Shown piece after piece: positions 46,210-56,600 of a stretch of 64,000 nt of DNA; positions within the stretch are counted from its first letter, which is position 1; the number at the start of each line of letters is the position of its first letter. The position numbers were made by a program, and so were the translations under genes. The DNA comes from Lachnospiraceae bacterium AM48-27BH. Its GTDB lineage: Bacteria; Bacillota; Clostridia; Lachnospirales; Lachnospiraceae. The notes under the pieces are model-generated. The model searched no databases. It saw only the letters and a program-made list of their open reading frames with translations, and was not told the DNA's origin. The stretch lies in contig QUFC01000013.1 of assembly GCA_003478355.1 (NCBI GenBank), positions 1 to 64,000 on the forward strand, given 5' to 3'.

Positions 46210-47370
46210 ATGCTGTGTATTAAAAATGGCCGGATCCACGATCTGGTAAAGGAAGAGCCATATGTGGCAGATATTCTGGTAAAGGATGGAAAAATCGCAG
46301 CCATTGGAGAGCATCTGGAAGCAGATGGAGCAGAAGTGATGGATGCGTCCGGAAGAGATGTTTATCCGGGATTTGTAGATGCCCACAGCCATTTGGGACT
46401 GGATGGTTATGGAATCGGTTTTGAGGGACAGGATTATAATGAGGGAAGTGATCCCTGTACTCCGCAGCTTCGCGGCATTGACAGCTTTAATCCCATGGAT
46501 CCGACGGTCAATATGGCAGCTATGGGCGGTGTGACCTGCGTAGGAACTGGCCCAGGAAGCGCCAATGTTCTTGGTGGAACATTTTTTGCAGTTAAGACCA
46601 CCGGAAGATGTGTGGATGATATGGTAGTGAAAGACCCGGTTGCCATGAAGTGTGCCTTCGGTGAGAATCCAAAGAGATTTTATAAGGGACGTGGAAATGA
46701 AGTCAGAATGGCAACGGCAGCTCATTTGAGAGAGATGCTGTTAAAAGCCAGCGATTATAAGGAAAGAAAAGAGGCAGCAGGAGATGATCCGTTAAAACGT
46801 CCGGCTTTCGATATGAAGCTGGAGGCTCTGATCCCGGTTTTAAACCGTGAGATCCCGTTAAAAGCCCACGCCCATCAGGCCAATGATATCTTAACAGCCA
46901 TCCGTATCGCAAAAGAATTTCATGTAAAATTGACGCTGGAGCATACGACAGAAGGAAATCTGATCGTAGATGAGTTGGTAAAAGCCGGATATCCATGTGC
47001 TGTGGGTCCAAGCCTTGGACATGCCACCAAGTTCGAATTACAGAATAAAACCTGGACGACTCCAGGTGTCCTCGCAAAAGCCGGATGCCAGGTCTCCATT
47101 ATTACAGACGCGCCGGTGACTCCTCAGAAATATCTGTCCCTGTGTGCCGCCATGGCAGTGAGAGCAGGAATGGAGCCGTATGAGGCATTAAAGGCGATCA
47201 CCATCAACCCGGCGAAACATCTGGGAATTGAAGACCGTGTTGGTTCCCTGGCAGTGGGAAAGGACGCTGATATCCTGATCTTCTCTGGAGATCCGTTAGA
47301 TGGAATCAGTCTTCCAGATCAGGTACTGATCGATGGAAAGCTGATCGAGAATACTTCCGGCCAGCTGTAA
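46210..47370 (+). CDS. Amidohydrolase, imidazolonepropionase/prolidase-like
   Basis: A protein of 386 residues of the metal-dependent amidohydrolase superfamily. Metal ligands are in [10 protein letters not shown] (His59, His61), in PLKAHAHQ, in LTLEHTTEG and in IITDAPVT. The C-terminus [26 protein letters not shown] is standard. This branch includes enzymes that hydrolyse dipeptides with unusual bonds (for example Xaa-Arg or isoaspartyl types) as well as imidazolonepropionase. The link to two peptidases and a peptide importer favours a dipeptidase-like role. GAGGGAAAATAA before the ATG provides the ribosome binding site within the previous gene's end. Confidence 0.88.
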   Translation: MLCIKNGRIHDLVKEEPYVADILVKDGKIAAIGEHLEADGAEVMDASGRDVYPGFVDAHSHLGLDGYGIGFEGQDYNEGSDPCTPQLRGIDSFNPMDPTVNMAAMGGVTCVGTGPGSANVLGGTFFAVKTTGRCVDDMVVKDPVAMKCAFGENPKRFYKGRGNEVRMATAAHLREMLLKASDYKERKEAAGDDPLKRPAFDMKLEALIPVLNREIPLKAHAHQANDILTAIRIAKEFHVKLTLEHTTEGNLIVDELVKAGYPCAVGPSLGHATKFELQNKTWTTPGVLAKAGCQVSIITDAPVTPQKYLSLCAAMAVRAGMEPYEALKAITINPAKHLGIEDRVGSLAVGKDADILIFSGDPLDGISLPDQVLIDGKLIENTSGQL

Positions 47371-48292
47371 TCTTTGTCATACATAACCGTCGGATAGGCT
47401 GGCGGTGGATGCCGGTTCCGATAAAGACCACCTCGCTGTCAGCAGCCTGCTCACAGTCAATGATGGAATAACGGCTGTCAGCCACGTCAAACTGAAGCCA
47501 GGTATCCCCAGCGGGAAGTTGACCTTTCGCACGGAAAATGTTGCCGAAATGACCACGGATTAAGTTTTCCAGGAACAGGAATAAAGATTCTGGAGAACGC
47601 ATGTGGACATGTTTTAAGGTAAAAGAATCAGGAAGCTGTTCTGAATCTGTGGATGCAGAGGCTTCGGAAGAAGGGCTGTGATGGAGAAATCCGTCACGGC
47701 CTTTTTCTAATAAATGGAGCCATTCATCAGGAGGAAGATGAGAATAATGATCCGTGATGATCTGAGCAGTTGGATTGATGGAGCGTAGAGCAGAGAAGAT
47801 CTGCTGTTTTTCTTCTGCAGATGCCTGCTCGGTTTTGGATACCAGGATCGTACCAGCTTCTGCAATCTGATTCTGGTACAGCTCCGGGTACTCTTGTAAA
47901 TAACGCCGGTAACTGTGGATGTCCACCACAGTTACCGGGGCTAAAAGCGTGATGCGATCGTATTCGATTTGCTTTAGATTTTCCACGATATTGCCCAGCT
48001 TTCCAACGCCAGTGGGCTCGATGACCAGATACTCTGGGTCAACAGCATTGGCGATAGAGAGCACAGACAGGGCAAAATCGCCTTTGGCAGAGCAGCAGAT
48101 GCAGCCTTCGGTCATTTCCCAGATGTTCACAGTGCCGCTTGCAAGTTCTGTCTCCAGCCGGTCTTTATCAATCCCAGCCGCACCATATTCATTTTCCAAA
48201 ATGGCAAATTCTTTGCCAGTATGCTTTGCAAGAGCCTTGATAAAGGTAGTTTTTCCGGCACCTAAGAAACCGGATACGATCAGTATTTTCAT
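47306..48292 (-). CDS. COG0523 (CobW-type) G3E GTPase, putative metal chaperone
   Basis: About 328 residues as read. Walker A is GFLGAGKTT (residues 8-16). The metal-binding CxCC motif is [10 protein letters not shown], and Walker B-like VIEPTGVG and the GTPase segment VSKTE follow. COG0523 proteins deliver metals such as zinc or cobalt. It follows the zinc-type alcohol dehydrogenase gene by 37 bp on the same strand, so zinc supply to that enzyme is a reasonable guess. The 3' end runs 65 bp into the convergent amidohydrolase gene. In another frame a stop lies at 47377-47379, so a small indel near the AGGCTGG at 47395 may have lengthened it artificially. Confidence 0.85.
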   Translation of the reverse strand: MKILIVSGFLGAGKTTFIKALAKHTGKEFAILENEYGAAGIDKDRLETELASGTVNIWEMTEGCICCSAKGDFALSVLSIANAVDPEYLVIEPTGVGKLGNIVENLKQIEYDRITLLAPVTVVDIHSYRRYLQEYPELYQNQIAEAGTILVSKTEQASAEEKQQIFSALRSINPTAQIITDHYSHLPPDEWLHLLEKGRDGFLHHSPSSEASASTDSEQLPDSFTLKHVHMRSPESLFLFLENLIRGHFGNIFRAKGQLPAGDTWLQFDVADSRYSIIDCEQAADSEVVFIGTGIHRQPIRRLCMTKITAGRKYSRSAFHRSVPDLED

Positions 48293-48329
48293 AAAGTTCT
48301 GTAATCTCCAGATTTAATCGTCGATATAG

Positions 48330-49388
48330 CTATCCGATTTTCACAACAGGTTTAATCAAATCTGCTGGTTTGTCTCTCATTAAGAAGAGTGCCTCTTCCA
48401 GATGATCCCAGCCATCGAATACATGAGTACTTAATGGGGAAACATCTAACTTACCAGCAGCAACCAGAGCGCCCAGTTTTTCCATACGGAGACGTCCGCC
48501 TGGCATCAGACCACCGTTGATCTGTTTGTGGCCCATACCAACACCCCATTCTACACGAGGAATATCGATGGTATCGCCGGAGCCAAGGTAATTAACATTA
48601 CCGATCTTTCCGCCTGGTTTTAATGCTTTGACTGCCTCGGAGAAGGTCTCGACACCGCCGCCTGCGATGATGACCTTATCGACACCTTTGCCACCTGTCA
48701 TCTCCAGAACCTGTTTGGAGATCGGACCGTTCTTGTAGCTGATAAAATCGGTTGCGCCGTATTTCTTTGCTGCTTCTACACAGACAGGGCGGGTGCCAAC
48801 TGCGATGATACGGGAAGCACCGCGCAGGTTTGTTCCTGCTACGGACATTAAGCCAACCGGGCCGATGCCGATGACTAGAACCGTATCACCGAACTGAACG
48901 TCAGCCAGTTCTACGCCATGGAAACCGGTAGGAACCATATCAGATAGCATACAAGCGTCAACCGGACTAATGTTGGATGGAAGAAGGGCTAAGTTGCCGT
49001 CTGCGTCATTGACATGGAAGAACTCAGAGAACACGCCGTCCTTGAAGTTGGAGAATTTCCAGCCAGCTAACATACCGCCGGAGTGCATGGAATAACCAGC
49101 CTGTGCCTCTAAGGAATTCCAATCTGGTGTAATAGCAGGAACTAAAACACGGTCGCCAGGTTTAAAATCTTTTACCAGAGAACCAACCTCTACGACCTCT
49201 GCACAGCACTCGTGTCCCAGGATCATGTTGTGGCGGTCACCAATGGCGCCTTCCCAGAGAGTGTGAACGTCAGAAGTACAGATCGCAACTGCCAATGGCT
49301 TACAGATGGCGTCCATAGGTCCGCATGCAGGACGCTCCTTCTCGATCCAGCCAGATTCCCCAATTTTCAGCATTGCATAACCTTTCAT
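48330..49388 (-). CDS. adh: NADP-type secondary alcohol dehydrogenase, zinc-dependent
   Basis: A protein of 352 residues, close in sequence to the clostridial isopropanol dehydrogenases: MKGYAMLKIGESGWIEKERP, CTSDVHTLWEGA (catalytic zinc Cys), MILGHE (zinc His-Glu), TPDWNSLEAQAGY and GMLAGWKFSNFKDGVFSEFF are near-signature segments. The nucleotide-binding loop VLVIGIGPVGLM and AVGTRPVC suit NADP(H). It interconverts ketones or aldehydes and alcohols to balance redox. The missing structural zinc site is normal for this branch. Its own promoter contains a 15-bp box. The COG0523 GTPase gene follows. Confidence 0.93.
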   Translation of the reverse strand: MKGYAMLKIGESGWIEKERPACGPMDAICKPLAVAICTSDVHTLWEGAIGDRHNMILGHECCAEVVEVGSLVKDFKPGDRVLVPAITPDWNSLEAQAGYSMHSGGMLAGWKFSNFKDGVFSEFFHVNDADGNLALLPSNISPVDACMLSDMVPTGFHGVELADVQFGDTVLVIGIGPVGLMSVAGTNLRGASRIIAVGTRPVCVEAAKKYGATDFISYKNGPISKQVLEMTGGKGVDKVIIAGGGVETFSEAVKALKPGGKIGNVNYLGSGDTIDIPRVEWGVGMGHKQINGGLMPGGRLRMEKLGALVAAGKLDVSPLSTHVFDGWDHLEEALFLMRDKPADLIKPVVKIG

Positions 49389-49444
49389 GTGTAAATCCCC
49401 TTTCCAGTGTGATGATTGTTAAATAAATATCATTCGGTATCTAT

Positions 49445-49550
49445 AATATATCACTAAAAGATATCTAAATCAACACGAAAATAAGAGAATGTTTCACAAA
49501 AAAAATGATACAAATTCTATATTATTGCATAAAGGTCATTAAAAGATATC
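49445..49550 (-). promoter_or_regulatory. adh promoter with repeated 15-bp box
   Basis: On the minus strand TTGATT (49468-49473) and TATATT (49445-49450) are 17 bp apart. The spacer contains TCACTAAAAGATATC (plus-strand reading, 49451-49465). The same box, TCATTAAAAGATATC, recurs at 49536-49550, 85 bp away and just after deoC. Two copies, one inside the promoter core, suggest a repressor operator pair. Confidence 0.6.
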
Positions 49551-49557
49551 ATTTAAA

Positions 49558-50238
49558 CTACGGGATATCACGGAATAGTGCAAGGGCAGAGGAGAGCCCT
49601 ATACCAAAACGGTTGCATCCGGCTTGCTGCATGGCATATATGGTTTCAAGAGAACGGATTCCTCCAGCTGCCTTGATCTTGATCCTCCCAGCCGCCTGGT
49701 TTGCCATGATCTGGATCTGTTCCAGGGCAGAGGGATGCGCAGGGTACCAGCCGGTGCTGGTTTTTACATAATCCGCACCGCCATCCACACACAGATCCAC
49801 GGCTTTGCGGATTTCTTTTTCAGATAACTGTGGGGCTTCAATGATGACTTTCAGGATGGCAGAGTCTGACTGTCTGCGGACACCAATGATATCCTGAACC
49901 ACATCACCATATTCCTGACTTTTGAAAGCGGTCAGATTCATTACCATGTCCAGTTCCTGGCATCCGGCTTCCAATAGTTCTGCCGCCTGACGCATTTTTT
50001 GGATGGAGGTGTCTCCGCCAGATGGGAAGCTGATGACGCCGCCGGTGTGGATTTCTGGAAAAGGACGCAGTTTTTTTGCCACATAGGAACTGAAAGCTGG
50101 AAGGGTAAACACAGCCGCAAAATGATACTTGATGGCTGCTTCGATCATACGCTCGATTTCTGCGTAGGTGTGAAATGCCTGTACACAACTGATATCTATT
50201 TTTTGTGCCAGCGCTGTCTGAAAGGTGAATTCGTCCAT
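49558..50238 (-). CDS. deoC: Deoxyribose-phosphate aldolase
   Basis: A protein of 226 residues from the ATG at 50238 (MDEFTFQTAL), which follows GGAAGGAG; the earlier ATG at 50280 lies inside gntR. The Schiff-base lysine is in DYVKTSTGW, the helper lysine in KIKAAGGIRS, and the partner segment is ELDMVMNL, where the usual Asp-Met-Val-x-Asn is kept. It cleaves deoxyribose-5-phosphate to acetaldehyde and glyceraldehyde-3-phosphate. The gene starts 5 bp after the gntR stop. The acetaldehyde product gives a possible link to the alcohol dehydrogenase encoded next. Confidence 0.88.
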   Translation of the reverse strand: MDEFTFQTALAQKIDISCVQAFHTYAEIERMIEAAIKYHFAAVFTLPAFSSYVAKKLRPFPEIHTGGVISFPSGGDTSIQKMRQAAELLEAGCQELDMVMNLTAFKSQEYGDVVQDIIGVRRQSDSAILKVIIEAPQLSEKEIRKAVDLCVDGGADYVKTSTGWYPAHPSALEQIQIMANQAAGRIKIKAAGGIRSLETIYAMQQAGCNRFGIGLSSALALFRDIP

Positions 50239-50242
50239 ATGT

Positions 50243-50971
50243 TTATTTGCTCCTTCCTTTTCCTGAGATTTCCGCTTCATACTGGGTTCCGATCACCCGT
50301 ACATGATCGATGCTGACAGGATGGTCCTGGCAATAGGTGATGCGGTGGATCACTAAAAGAGCGTCCTTCGGCTCGATTCCCAGTACCTGCGCTTCCATAA
50401 AATCTGCAGACCGGGCAGAAATCCGGTCCCTGGTGGAATCGATGGTAAGTCCGTAAGTTTCTTCTAAAAATTGATACAGGGCTACAAAATGTCCCTGGTG
50501 TTTTTCAATATCCGGCACTTTGGCGTATTCTACATAATTTTCCATCAGAGTCACAGGATTTCCATCGGCCAGCTGCAGACGCTGGATCCGGGCTACCGCT
50601 GTCTCTTCTGGAATCTGAAGATCCATGGCAATTTCGCGGGTAGCCGGAATTACATCGATCATCATGCTGGCCGTGGTTACTTCATAGCCCCGTTTCTTTA
50701 AAGATTCTGTAACGGAAGTCACCTGGTTGTAGTTTTGTGTGGTACGTGTATCCATGACCATGGTGCCGCAGCCCTGCCGTACACTTAAAAATCCCTCATC
50801 AGAAAGCATTTTCACTGCTTTGCGGATCGTAGTGCGGCTGACCTGATAGATTTGCTCCAGTTCGCTTTCTGTGGGAAGAAAGCTTCCAGAGGGATAAGAA
50901 CCACTTAAGATCTGGTTTTTGAGACGATTGTATACCTTCATATAAATAGGGGCATTGGATGTACTTTTCAT
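50243..50971 (-). CDS. GntR-family regulator, HutC/UTRA type
   Basis: A protein of 242 residues. The N-terminal winged helix is PIYMKVYNRLKNQILSGSYPSGSFLPTESELEQIYQVSRTTIRKAV, and the C-terminal UTRA effector domain includes TSVTESLKKRGYEVTTASM and DALLVIHRITYCQDHPVSIDHVR. HutC-type regulators bind sugar phosphates or similar ligands. It is the first gene of the gntR-deoC unit, so it probably controls deoC and perhaps adh through the repeated box near 49451. Its own promoter is clear. Confidence 0.92.
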   Translation of the reverse strand: MKSTSNAPIYMKVYNRLKNQILSGSYPSGSFLPTESELEQIYQVSRTTIRKAVKMLSDEGFLSVRQGCGTMVMDTRTTQNYNQVTSVTESLKKRGYEVTTASMMIDVIPATREIAMDLQIPEETAVARIQRLQLADGNPVTLMENYVEYAKVPDIEKHQGHFVALYQFLEETYGLTIDSTRDRISARSADFMEAQVLGIEPKDALLVIHRITYCQDHPVSIDHVRVIGTQYEAEISGKGRSK

Positions 50972-51021
50972 GGTAAATTCTCCTGGTTGGGAAATAGTTG
51001 TAGATGATTATCAATGAAAAA

Positions 51022-51050
51022 AGTATACCACGCCACAAGAAGTCTGTTAA
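51022..51050 (-). promoter_or_regulatory. gntR promoter
   Basis: On the minus strand TTAACA (51045-51050) and TATACT (51022-51027) are 17 bp apart. It is divergent from the protease promoter at 51081. Confidence 0.7.
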
Positions 51051-51080
51051 GAATTTGTTTGGAAAACTACCGGATAAATT

Positions 51081-51109
51081 TTGACAATCGTCTATGGGAA
51101 TGTTATGCT
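51081..51109 (+). promoter_or_regulatory. Promoter of the C11 protease gene
   Basis: TTGACA (51081-51086) and TATGCT (51104-51109) are 17 bp apart with TG one base before the -10. Because this promoter overlaps the first codons of the longest frame, the true start must lie downstream. Confidence 0.7.
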
Positions 51110-51215
51110 TATTTTAGAAAATAAGAACGGAAATGTTAAGATATTCCGGAAATTTCAGCTGCAAGGACAGGCACAGGAAAGTCTTCGGGGCACATTCGAT
51201 AGGGGGAAGAAAAGA

Positions 51216-52709
51216 GTGGGAAAAAAGCAGAAAAAGGGGCGTCTGTTCCGGTTTGTCCGGAACCTTGTGGTGGTTATGATCGTGCTGTTTGTGATCCTCA
51301 TGCTTTTGCCGGATGACGAAGAGACAGGGGATGCGGGAGAGACTGTCAGTGAACGGATTGTGGAAGGAATGGATGTAGATAGCCAGAATTCAGGTAATTC
51401 CGAGGTAGAAGAAGTGACGTTCCCGACGGATATGGTCAGTGAAAAAGAGGTTACAACCAAAGGAGATGGAACAGATACCGTTACGGTTTTTGTATACATG
51501 AATGGCTCTGATCTGGAATCGGAGGACGGTTCTGCTACTGACGATCTGGAGGAGATGCTGGCGGCAAAGACCGGGGACAAGGTACAGGTGTTGATCGAGA
51601 CCGTGGGAACGAAGGATTGGTCCAAGCGGCTGAGGATCGCTTCAGACCACACCCAGAGATACCGTCTGGATGGCGGAAAACTGGTGCTGGAAGACGATTC
51701 TCTGGGACAGGAAGACAGCACCCAGGCGTCTACTCTTTCTGATTTTATCCGCTGGGGATCAAAAAACTATCCGGCAGACCGGAATTTGCTGATCTTCTGG
51801 GATCATGGAGCAGGTCCTGTCTATGGCTTTGGATATGATGAGAACCAGGCGCATGAGGAGACTATGACCATGGATCAGATGCGGCAGGCATTGCAAAATG
51901 GAGGTATATATTTTGATGTGATCGGTATGGACTGCTGTATCATGTCTTCCATGGAACTGTGCCTGGGATTACAGGATTATTGCGATTACCTGATCCTCTC
52001 CGAAGATTTTGAGACGGGGATCGGCTGGTCTTATACAGGCTGGTTAAAAGCGTTGGAAGATAACACGTCCCTGGAGACACCAGAGCTTGGCAGATTGATC
52101 GTAGACGATATGGTTTCTGCCAATGAAAACGATCAGGATGGCGGTGCGGCGACTCTGGCTCTGATCGATGCCTCTTACAGCAATCTGCTTTATACGGCCT
52201 GGAAAGATTTTGCTTATGCAAATGAACGTTCTCTGTTAGGGGAAAATTACAGTATGCATATCAAAGGAGGACGGAGGGCGCATCCGCTACTGAAAGAAAA
52301 AGGATTGTTTGATTGGATCTTTGATGCCAATGGTGATTACGATATGTCGGATTATTATATCACGGATATTATGGCAGTGGCGCAGAATATCCAGTCAGAG
52401 GAATCAAAGGCACTGGAAGCGGCTTTGCAGCTGGCGGTGGCGTATTTTGCATGTACTTCGGATGAAATTGGTATGACGGGACTTTCGGTTACGCTTCCTT
52501 ATGGAGATCCGGATTTTTATGAGGAACTGTCCGATGTATTTTCCAATTCCGGGCTGGAAGAGGAATATGTAAACTGGCTTGGCAGGTTTGTACGTGCCAG
52601 TGGTGTCCAGGATCGTTATGATTATGAAGACTGGTATGAAAATGAATGGAGCGGCTGGGAAAGCCTGCTTACGGACTTTGACTGGCTGATCTGGTTGCTG
52701 GAAGAATAG
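51216..52709 (+). CDS. Membrane-anchored clostripain-family (C11) cysteine protease
   Basis: A protein of 497 residues from the GTG at 51216, 7 bp after AGGGGGAAG (51200-51208). A basic head (GKKQKKGRLFRFVRN) and the span LVVVMIVLFVILMLL (about residues 17-31) anchor it with the rest outside. An acidic linker leads to the C11 domain (VTVFVYMNGSDLE). The catalytic His197 is in FWDHGAGPVYGFG, and the catalytic Cys is Cys241 in GMDCCIMSSMEL (Cys240 is adjacent). C11 enzymes cut after basic residues and mature themselves at such sites. It lies upstream of sortase and adhesin genes, so it may process surface proteins. Confidence 0.9.
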   Translation: MGKKQKKGRLFRFVRNLVVVMIVLFVILMLLPDDEETGDAGETVSERIVEGMDVDSQNSGNSEVEEVTFPTDMVSEKEVTTKGDGTDTVTVFVYMNGSDLESEDGSATDDLEEMLAAKTGDKVQVLIETVGTKDWSKRLRIASDHTQRYRLDGGKLVLEDDSLGQEDSTQASTLSDFIRWGSKNYPADRNLLIFWDHGAGPVYGFGYDENQAHEETMTMDQMRQALQNGGIYFDVIGMDCCIMSSMELCLGLQDYCDYLILSEDFETGIGWSYTGWLKALEDNTSLETPELGRLIVDDMVSANENDQDGGAATLALIDASYSNLLYTAWKDFAYANERSLLGENYSMHIKGGRRAHPLLKEKGLFDWIFDANGDYDMSDYYITDIMAVAQNIQSEESKALEAALQLAVAYFACTSDEIGMTGLSVTLPYGDPDFYEELSDVFSNSGLEEEYVNWLGRFVRASGVQDRYDYEDWYENEWSGWESLLTDFDWLIWLLEE

Positions 52710-52754
52710 AAATGAAAACAGGTTGATGGAATGTGAAAATTCTGTGAAGAATGA

Positions 52755-52782
52755 TTGACTTTATTTGATGGATGAATATAAT
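52755..52782 (+). promoter_or_regulatory. Promoter of the sortase-adhesin unit
   Basis: TTGACT (52755-52760) and TATAAT (52777-52782) are 16 bp apart, about 60 bp before the sortase start. No clear ribosome binding site precedes the sortase ATG. Confidence 0.6.
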
Positions 52783-52843
52783 AAATATTGCTTTACTATA
52801 GAATATCGGATGCCTTTGATTATAAAATTGTATAAAGTTCAAG

Positions 52844-53641
52844 ATGAAATATAGAAAAATATATATGAAAAATAGTATTTATTGGATTGCGGTTGGATTG
52901 TGTGTGCTTGTGATCGCCTGGAAGCTGGTCACGATCCTTGGGTATGACATAGAATATCACCGGTCGGATCAGGTCTATGAACAGCTGGCGGCTATGACAA
53001 CAGAAGAAATTGGGGATAACGCTGTAAAAAAGGATGGGGAAGCCTCAGACTGCACTTCAGACGAGAGGGAATGGATGATTCCATCAGAAAAGTTAAAACA
53101 GATCAACCCGGATTATGTGGGCTGGCTGCGGCTTCCCGGAACAGGGATTGACTACCCGGTGGTCCAGGGGAAGGATCATGAATTTTATCTGGATCATTTA
53201 TTTGATGGGACGAAGAACAAGGCCGGCTGTTTGTTTTTGGATGTGGGAAACCGTTCGGATTTTTCTTCCTGTAATTCCATCATTTATGGCCATTATATGA
53301 AAAATAAGAGTATGTTTTATGAACTCTCTTTTTATAAAGAAGCGTCCTGGTGGAAGGAGCATCCGGAATTTCAGCTGATTCTCCCGGACAGACAGGCCAG
53401 ACTTGTGGTGTTTTCTGCTTATGTGGCAGATGTGCAGGAAAATGCCTGGCAGATAGATTTTGAGAGCCAGGAAGCTTATGAAAACTGGATGAAAGATAGA
53501 AAAGAACGATCACTCTTTCAGCCGGATCAGGAAATTGGTATTCCAGATTCCGTGGTGACCTGTTCGACCTGCAGTTATGAATTTGAAAATGCTCGTTTCG
53601 TTGTCCATATGGCAGTTTACTGGGACAAGGAAACGACATAG
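52844..53641 (+). CDS. srtB: Class B sortase
   Basis: A protein of 265 residues. The N-terminal span IYWIAVGLCVLVIAWKLV anchors it in the membrane. The catalytic residues are His150 in IIYGHYM, Cys243 in VTCSTCSYE and Arg251 in NARFVVH, the class B pattern. Sortases cleave a C-terminal sorting motif and join the protein to peptidoglycan or to pilin subunits. It sits 46 bp before the giant surface protein gene, its obvious substrate. The downstream ATG at 52865 is an alternative start with equally weak ribosome binding. Confidence 0.93.
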   Translation: MKYRKIYMKNSIYWIAVGLCVLVIAWKLVTILGYDIEYHRSDQVYEQLAAMTTEEIGDNAVKKDGEASDCTSDEREWMIPSEKLKQINPDYVGWLRLPGTGIDYPVVQGKDHEFYLDHLFDGTKNKAGCLFLDVGNRSDFSSCNSIIYGHYMKNKSMFYELSFYKEASWWKEHPEFQLILPDRQARLVVFSAYVADVQENAWQIDFESQEAYENWMKDRKERSLFQPDQEIGIPDSVVTCSTCSYEFENARFVVHMAVYWDKETT

Positions 53642-53687
53642 TAGCTTTGATCGTTATGATCAAATGAAGGATATAAGGTGAAATACA

Positions 53688-56600
53688 ATGAAGAAGAAAA
53701 CAATCGGAAAGCAGCTTCTTGCATGGGTATTAGCAGGAGCAATGATGCCGCAGTCCAGTATTGCTTACGCAGCAGAAACCGCGGCTTCTGCATTGGGCCC
53801 GAAAGAAGATATATTGGTCCGCTGGCTTCCGGAGAAAGATCAGATAAAAGCCGGAGAAGAAGGAAAGGTTACTTTGGAGGCCAGGCTGAATACGAAAAGA
53901 TCCAAAGTTGACCGGGTGGAGATCGAGATCCATTTAGAGCCAGAAGAAGCCAGGGCTCTCCAGCTGGAGGTGTTTGACAACGCAGAAGAGACGGTGGATT
54001 GGAAGGACGATGGAAGCGCGGATCTGTATTTTGAACTGGATACCGAACATAAGAAACTGAGTCAGAAACTGACCTTTGTGGTTCCGGAGGAGGTAGAAGA
54101 ACTTTTTGACATTGATGTGGACCGGGATGATATTACCGTGACGCCTTACGGAGACTTTGAGGATGCAGCTTCAACGGATTCCCAGGAAACTTTTTCCACA
54201 GCAACGCCGTCCACAGCAACGCCGTCTACAGCAACGCCATCTGCAACGACGCCATCCATAGAGACGCCATCCATAGCAACACCATCGACAGCGCCATTCA
54301 TAGAGACACCATCCATAGCAACACCATCGACGACGACGCCATCCATAGAGACACCATCGACAGCGACGCCATCCACAGCAACGCCATCCACAGCGACATC
54401 CAGTAATAGCAGTGATAACACCAGAACGGATGTGGAGATAGATGGGGGGGTGCGAATCCGTATTGAAACCAGGATTCTTCATGTCATCGGGGAAGTGCCG
54501 GAATATGACCTGTCTGTGACAACCGTGGAACAGGCGGATGAGGCGGGGACAGATTGCTTCCAGTTCCAGGTCGATGCGGTGAAGCAGGAAGCTTCCTCTG
54601 CACTGGCAGTAAAAGAGCAGCGTCTTTCTATGAAGCTGGAGCTTCCAGAGTGGTTTTCGATCCAGCAGCAGAATGTCACCTGGAATCAGACAACCAATCG
54701 CCTTCAGATCGATGGTACAGACCTGGCGGAGATCACGGGGATTCCGGATTCCATGGAAGTGACCAGTGCAAAAGTGTCCGATCCGCAGACACTGGAGGTA
54801 CAGATGGAAAAAGCAGAGACCGAAGATATCCACCTGGAGGTTTCGCTGTTCCATGCTTCTCCGTTGCTTCAGATATCCGAAGAGGTAAAAACCGCTGTGG
54901 AACATGGTGAGCCTGCGGAATCAGTAGAAGGTCAGATCACCTTAGCAGCAGTATTGACTACAACTGCCGCTGGCCAGAGTACAGAGGATGAGGACCGCGC
55001 GGTGAAGAATATTACCCTTGCAGAGCTGTTAAAGGATGAAGCGGTAGCGGTCATTACCCAGAAAACCAGCTTAAACAAACAGCTATTCTGGATCGATAAC
55101 CGGGATGAATCCAATATCCGTCCAAAAAAGGCAGAGGAATATTTACAGCGCTTTAAGCCGGCGATCACCTTTCGGGTAGAAGGGGAAACCGAAGAAATCG
55201 CATTCACCGAAGAGAACTGGAGAAAGTATTTTGGAAATGCGGCCATGCCGCAGCTGGAGGTTTCCGATGATCTTGGCCAGATTTCTTTTCATGATGCTCC
55301 AACACAGGCCACCTGGACCAGCCCATATGATGGGAGCTCGAAAATCTGCTCCATCACCTGGGCTATGAAACAGACCAATCTGGAAGATATGGGAGAAGAT
55401 GGAAATCCAAATTATTCCGGAAAATACAGTATTCGTTCCTTAGATAAGGAAAGCAAAGGAAATAAAGAAGGCTGGTATTATATTGAACGCCGTACTCTGA
55501 CATTTGACATTCAGATGCGGATCGCTTCCCTGATCCCATCGGACGCAGCGGCACAGAGTGAGTTCTGGGATAAATTCGGTACCAGTCTTCAAAAAGTACT
55601 TGGCGAAAAATATAATTTCTATATGGAAACCAGCTTTGGGCCCTATAGCTATCCATTTCAAGAGATTTTAGCTGGCCGAAGTTCAGGGGTAATATCGGGA
55701 GATTTTACCGATCATATAAGTCTTAAGGGTATGTGGAAGTATGACTTAAGCGGAGCACCGGTTGTTTACTCTCTGAAGGATAATGGGAGTGAAGGCACCC
55801 AAAAAGATAAGCTCACATATGACGAATTGAAGGATGAGGATGGAAACCCCATTTTAAGTGATCCTAATGATTTCCTTGAAACAATCTATCGTAATGATAG
55901 TGTCGGTAACTTTGGCTCTGTGACAGACGCCCTGTATGGAGGCGGAACCATGCTTTTACAGCTGCGTGGTACCAGAAGTTATCAGGCGACAAAAGAATGG
56001 GCCGATGCAGCAGACCCGTCTCATCGTCCGAGTGGAGAATTACAGCTTTGGCGTTACCGGGAAGGGGATGATTATAGCCAGGCGTCTCCGGTCAGGGATG
56101 AGCGTGGAGATATTAAAACGATCAACCTGGATACCACCACGAATTCACAAACGATCGAGTTTGGGGAGCTGGAGCGTTACGACCCGGAAGGATATCTTTA
56201 CCGCTATGTTGTAAAAGAATTTTTAAATAGTTCAAACTCTTACGAACAGGTGTTCGGACATATCGAGGTAGACCCTGCAAAGGGAAAAGAAACCATTCAG
56301 GATCGTATTGCAGGACAGGATGTGTCACGTACTTATCCGGAACAACGAAGCGGTGAAAATGCAAGGAATACATGGCTTTATGACGGAGGTGTTCTGACGA
56401 ACCGCCTGAACAAACAGGTGACTGTCACCGGGACCAAGATATGGCAGGCATCGACATTTCAGGATGACTTAAGTAACGTGGAAGTCCAGATGACGCTGTA
56501 TTATAAGGGAAAGGGCAGTGGGACGAATGTCTGGAAAAAAGTAAAACAACCGGCTGAAGTAACAGAAACATTGACGAATTTCCGGGCTGAAAATGAGAGT

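Noticed and set aside
54195..54403. Possible CRISPR-like array
   Set aside because: Units are 15 bp, contiguous and in frame with a coding sequence; there are no spacers.
54146..54421. Minus-strand frame rich in VDGVAVDGV
   Set aside because: It is the antisense of the Thr-Pro-Ser repeat and only mirrors its periodicity.
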